A stretch of DNA of 7,570 nt from contig JAAEZW010000080.1 in assembly GCA_018222665.1 (NCBI GenBank), positions 1 to 7,570 on the forward strand, given 5' to 3'. This DNA is from Paracoccaceae bacterium. Lineage in GTDB: Bacteria > Pseudomonadota > Alphaproteobacteria > Rhodobacterales > Rhodobacteraceae. Under the pieces are notes generated by a model, which was not told the origin of the DNA, searched no databases, and saw only the letters and a list, made by a program, of their open reading frames with translations. This document shows, piece after piece, positions 6,190-7,570 of this stretch (positions are counted from its first letter, which is position 1; each line of letters begins with the position of its first letter). Position numbers and translations under genes: made by a program.

Positions 6190-7332
6190 ATGACAATTCA
6201 CTGGTGTGGCACAGGCCTGTCTGCAATTCCGGGTTTACGTGCGTTGATCGAAGAAGGTTTGGATGTAAAAGTTTGGAACCGAACCGCTTCCAAGGCACAA
6301 GAGGCCGTTGGCGATCTAACCAACAACATCGCGGTCTATGATATTGACGTTCTGGGTAATGAATTTTCCGCAGGCGATGTCGTTGTTTCCATGCTGCCCG
6401 GGGATCACCATGTGCCGCTGGCAAAATGCGCCATTGCAAATCGCGCACATTTCGTCAGTTCGTCCTACATCGCGCCGGAAATGCGTGATCTGGATCGGGC
6501 TGCCAAAGAAGCAGGCGTTTGTTTGGTCAATGAAATTGGGTTGGACCCAGGCATTGATCACCTAATGGCGCATAAGTTGGTTGAACTTTATCGTGCGTCG
6601 GATGCATTTGATCCTGCAAACGAACTTGGCTTTATTTCCTATTGCGGTGGTATCCCAAAGGTTCCAAACCCCTTTCGATACAAATTTAGCTGGTCCCCAT
6701 TGGGCGTACTAAAGGCGCTGCGGTCTCCGTCAAAATCCATCAAAAATGGTGCGGAATTTTCTGTGGATCGCCCATGGGACGCGATCAGTTCGTATGAGGC
6801 CCCTTTGCCAACGCCCGAAACATTCGAGGTTTATCCAAACCGCGACAGTCTACCGTTTATGGCGCAATATCATTTTGAACCTGAATGGAATGTGCGCGAA
6901 TTTGTGCGCGGCACCTTGCGCCTGAATGGGTGGGCGGACGCTTGGGCCGACGTATTTTCCGAAATTGAAACCTTGTCGGGTGAAGCAGGCGACACACGAT
7001 TAAAGGAAATGTCAGATCAGTTTTGGGCCGAAAACGCCTATGGCAAAAATGACCCAGATCGCGTTGTTTTATGTGTTTCGCTTCAGGCGGAACAGAACGG
7101 CAAAACCGTATGGCATCAAACCTATGCGATGGATGCATGGGGAACTGAGGCATCAACCGCAATGGCGCGATTGGTGTCCAAACCCGTCAGTTTCGGGATC
7201 AAAGCCGTTTTGGCAAACCAAATCCCAACGGGGGTTACCGCCGCCCCAGATGATCCAAAATTGGTGGATGCATGGCTGTCGGAAATCGCGAAATTGGCAC
7301 AACATCTGGAAATCGTTGATCACACAGCCTAG
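6190..7332 (+). CDS. lys9: Saccharopine dehydrogenase/reductase (L-glutamate-forming), LYS9 type
   Basis: This 380-residue cytoplasmic enzyme interconverts saccharopine with 2-aminoadipate semialdehyde plus glutamate, the second half of the saccharopine route. The N-terminal strand and loop HWCGTGLSAIPG (4-15) form a Rossmann nucleotide site of slightly unusual sequence. The strongest signatures are VNEIGLDPGIDHLMA (113-127) and ISYCGGIPKVPNPFRYKFSWSPLGVL (149-174), both hallmarks of the LYS9/saccharopine reductase group. It is shorter than the roughly 446 residues of yeast Lys9, with the difference apparently spread through the C-terminal half. It starts one base after lys1, so a shared transcript is very likely and the pair acts as a split counterpart of the fused LKR/SDH enzyme of plants and animals. 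No aminoadipate semialdehyde dehydrogenase follows, so the fate of the semialdehyde is not visible. Other saccharopine-dehydrogenase-fold reductases (for example carboxynorspermidine synthase) are less likely given the motifs and partner gene. Confidence 0.88.
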   Translation: MTIHWCGTGLSAIPGLRALIEEGLDVKVWNRTASKAQEAVGDLTNNIAVYDIDVLGNEFSAGDVVVSMLPGDHHVPLAKCAIANRAHFVSSSYIAPEMRDLDRAAKEAGVCLVNEIGLDPGIDHLMAHKLVELYRASDAFDPANELGFISYCGGIPKVPNPFRYKFSWSPLGVLKALRSPSKSIKNGAEFSVDRPWDAISSYEAPLPTPETFEVYPNRDSLPFMAQYHFEPEWNVREFVRGTLRLNGWADAWADVFSEIETLSGEAGDTRLKEMSDQFWAENAYGKNDPDRVVLCVSLQAEQNGKTVWHQTYAMDAWGTEASTAMARLVSKPVSFGIKAVLANQIPTGVTAAPDDPKLVDAWLSEIAKLAQHLEIVDHTA

Positions 7333-7346
7333 CCCAAGGGATAGGC
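7327..7346 (+). terminator. Weak hairpin at the end of the lysine operon
   Basis: GCCTA and TAGGC form a 5-bp stem that begins inside the last codons of the LYS9-type gene; after one G-A mismatch, two more G-C pairs can form around a CAAG loop. No run of T follows, so it is not a standard intrinsic terminator. It may protect the 3' end, help a Rho-dependent stop, or mean nothing. Confidence 0.25.
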
Positions 7347-7375
7347 CGCAGGATCATTTGGATTGAATAACTACA

Positions 7376-7427
7376 CCTTGCACGGAAATTGAACGTTATT
7401 GGGAAAATAACCAAGACACGTGCAAGG
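7376..7427 (+). repeat. Nested inverted repeat over the leader of the protoglobin-like gene
   Basis: The outer arms are perfect 9-bp complements: CCTTGCACG (7376-7384) and CGTGCAAGG (7419-7427), with 34 bases between. Inside them GTTATT (7395-7400) and AATAAC (7406-7411) form a second 6-bp hairpin with a GGGAA loop, and TTG (7389-7391) can pair with CAA (7412-7414). The right outer arm covers four of the five bases of the AAGGG ribosome-binding site at 7424-7428. Folded RNA would hide that site from ribosomes; alternatively the arms are paired operator half-sites. There is no T-run, so it is not a classical terminator. The function is inferred; the base pairing is seen directly. Confidence 0.6.
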
Positions 7428-7428
7428 G
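7424..7428 (+). promoter_or_regulatory. Ribosome-binding site of the protoglobin-like gene
   Basis: AAGGG lies six bases before the ATG at 7435. An in-frame TAA at 7429-7431 rules out any earlier start in this frame. The site is part of the distal arm of the inverted repeat described above. Confidence 0.6.
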
Positions 7429-7434
7429 TAAGAC

Positions 7435-7570
7435 ATGTTTTTTTCTAAAATAGTTCCAGAGACTTGGAGCCTGATTACACCATTTATCGACGATATTTTA
7501 GACGAACTTTACGACCATGCGCTGGCCCATGAAACAACCGCAAAACTATTTGCTGGGCATAATATCGAAG
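7435..7570 (+). CDS. N-terminus of a probable protoglobin-domain protein (globin-coupled sensor), cut by the window edge
   Basis: Only 45 residues are seen, and the frame is still open at the end of the window. The pattern WSLITPFIDDILDELYDHALAHETTAKLFAG (11-41) resembles the early helices of protoglobin domains, where a Pro is followed by a helix ending in aromatic-x-His and then a short helix ending in LF. Such domains bind haem and sense oxygen, usually at the front of chemotaxis receptors (HemAT) or diguanylate cyclases. The proximal haem His and any output domain lie beyond the window, so neither can be checked. The globin region begins unusually close to the start codon, since these sensors often carry a longer N-terminal lead. 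The 102-base gap to the lysine operon suggests a separate transcription unit. An unrelated helical protein remains possible. Confidence 0.5.
   Translation, partial: MFFSKIVPETWSLITPFIDDILDELYDHALAHETTAKLFAGHNIE

Overview
The window looks like chromosomal housekeeping and metabolic DNA from an alphaproteobacterium, most likely a marine member of the Rhodobacterales (Roseobacter-like). This is inferred from gene content and protein flavour: a RodA-GhrA gene junction, a long molybdenum formate dehydrogenase alpha subunit, and a bacterial saccharopine dehydrogenase pair. By eye the base composition is moderate, not strongly GC-rich. I saw no mobile element, CRISPR array, tRNA or rRNA. Coding density is high and no gene-free stretch exceeds 300 bases.

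Layout. (1) 1-540: the 3' end of rodA, a cell-wall SEDS glycosyltransferase, runs through a GTGA overlap into a 2-hydroxyacid dehydrogenase of the GhrA type (537-1472). (2) 1492-4266, minus strand: an apparently single-gene unit for a multi-cluster formate dehydrogenase alpha subunit, convergent with ghrA. (3) 4267-4451: a divergent control region of 185 bp. (4) 4452-7332, plus strand: a compact three-gene unit of a histidine-phosphatase-family protein, a LYS1-type saccharopine dehydrogenase (lysine side) and a LYS9-type saccharopine reductase/dehydrogenase (glutamate side). (5) 7333-7434: an intergenic stretch with a striking nested inverted repeat whose distal arm covers the ribosome-binding site of the next gene. 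(6) 7435-7570: the 5' end of a gene that looks like a protoglobin (globin-coupled sensor) protein, cut by the window edge.

How the genes work together. RodA and GhrA are linked by overlap, not by an obvious shared pathway. LYS1 and LYS9 together interconvert lysine plus 2-oxoglutarate with 2-aminoadipate semialdehyde plus glutamate via saccharopine. Because alphaproteobacteria normally make lysine by the diaminopimelate route, lysine breakdown is the likelier direction, but no semialdehyde dehydrogenase is in view to confirm it. Formate dehydrogenase would oxidise formate to CO2, but the NAD-reducing partner subunits usual for this type are not adjacent.

I did not find a convincing new multi-gene system. 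The points most worth a second look are the nested inverted repeat before the protoglobin-like gene, the formate dehydrogenase lacking one normal iron-sulfur ligand set and its partners, and the histidine phosphatase with Ser where the second active-site His is expected.
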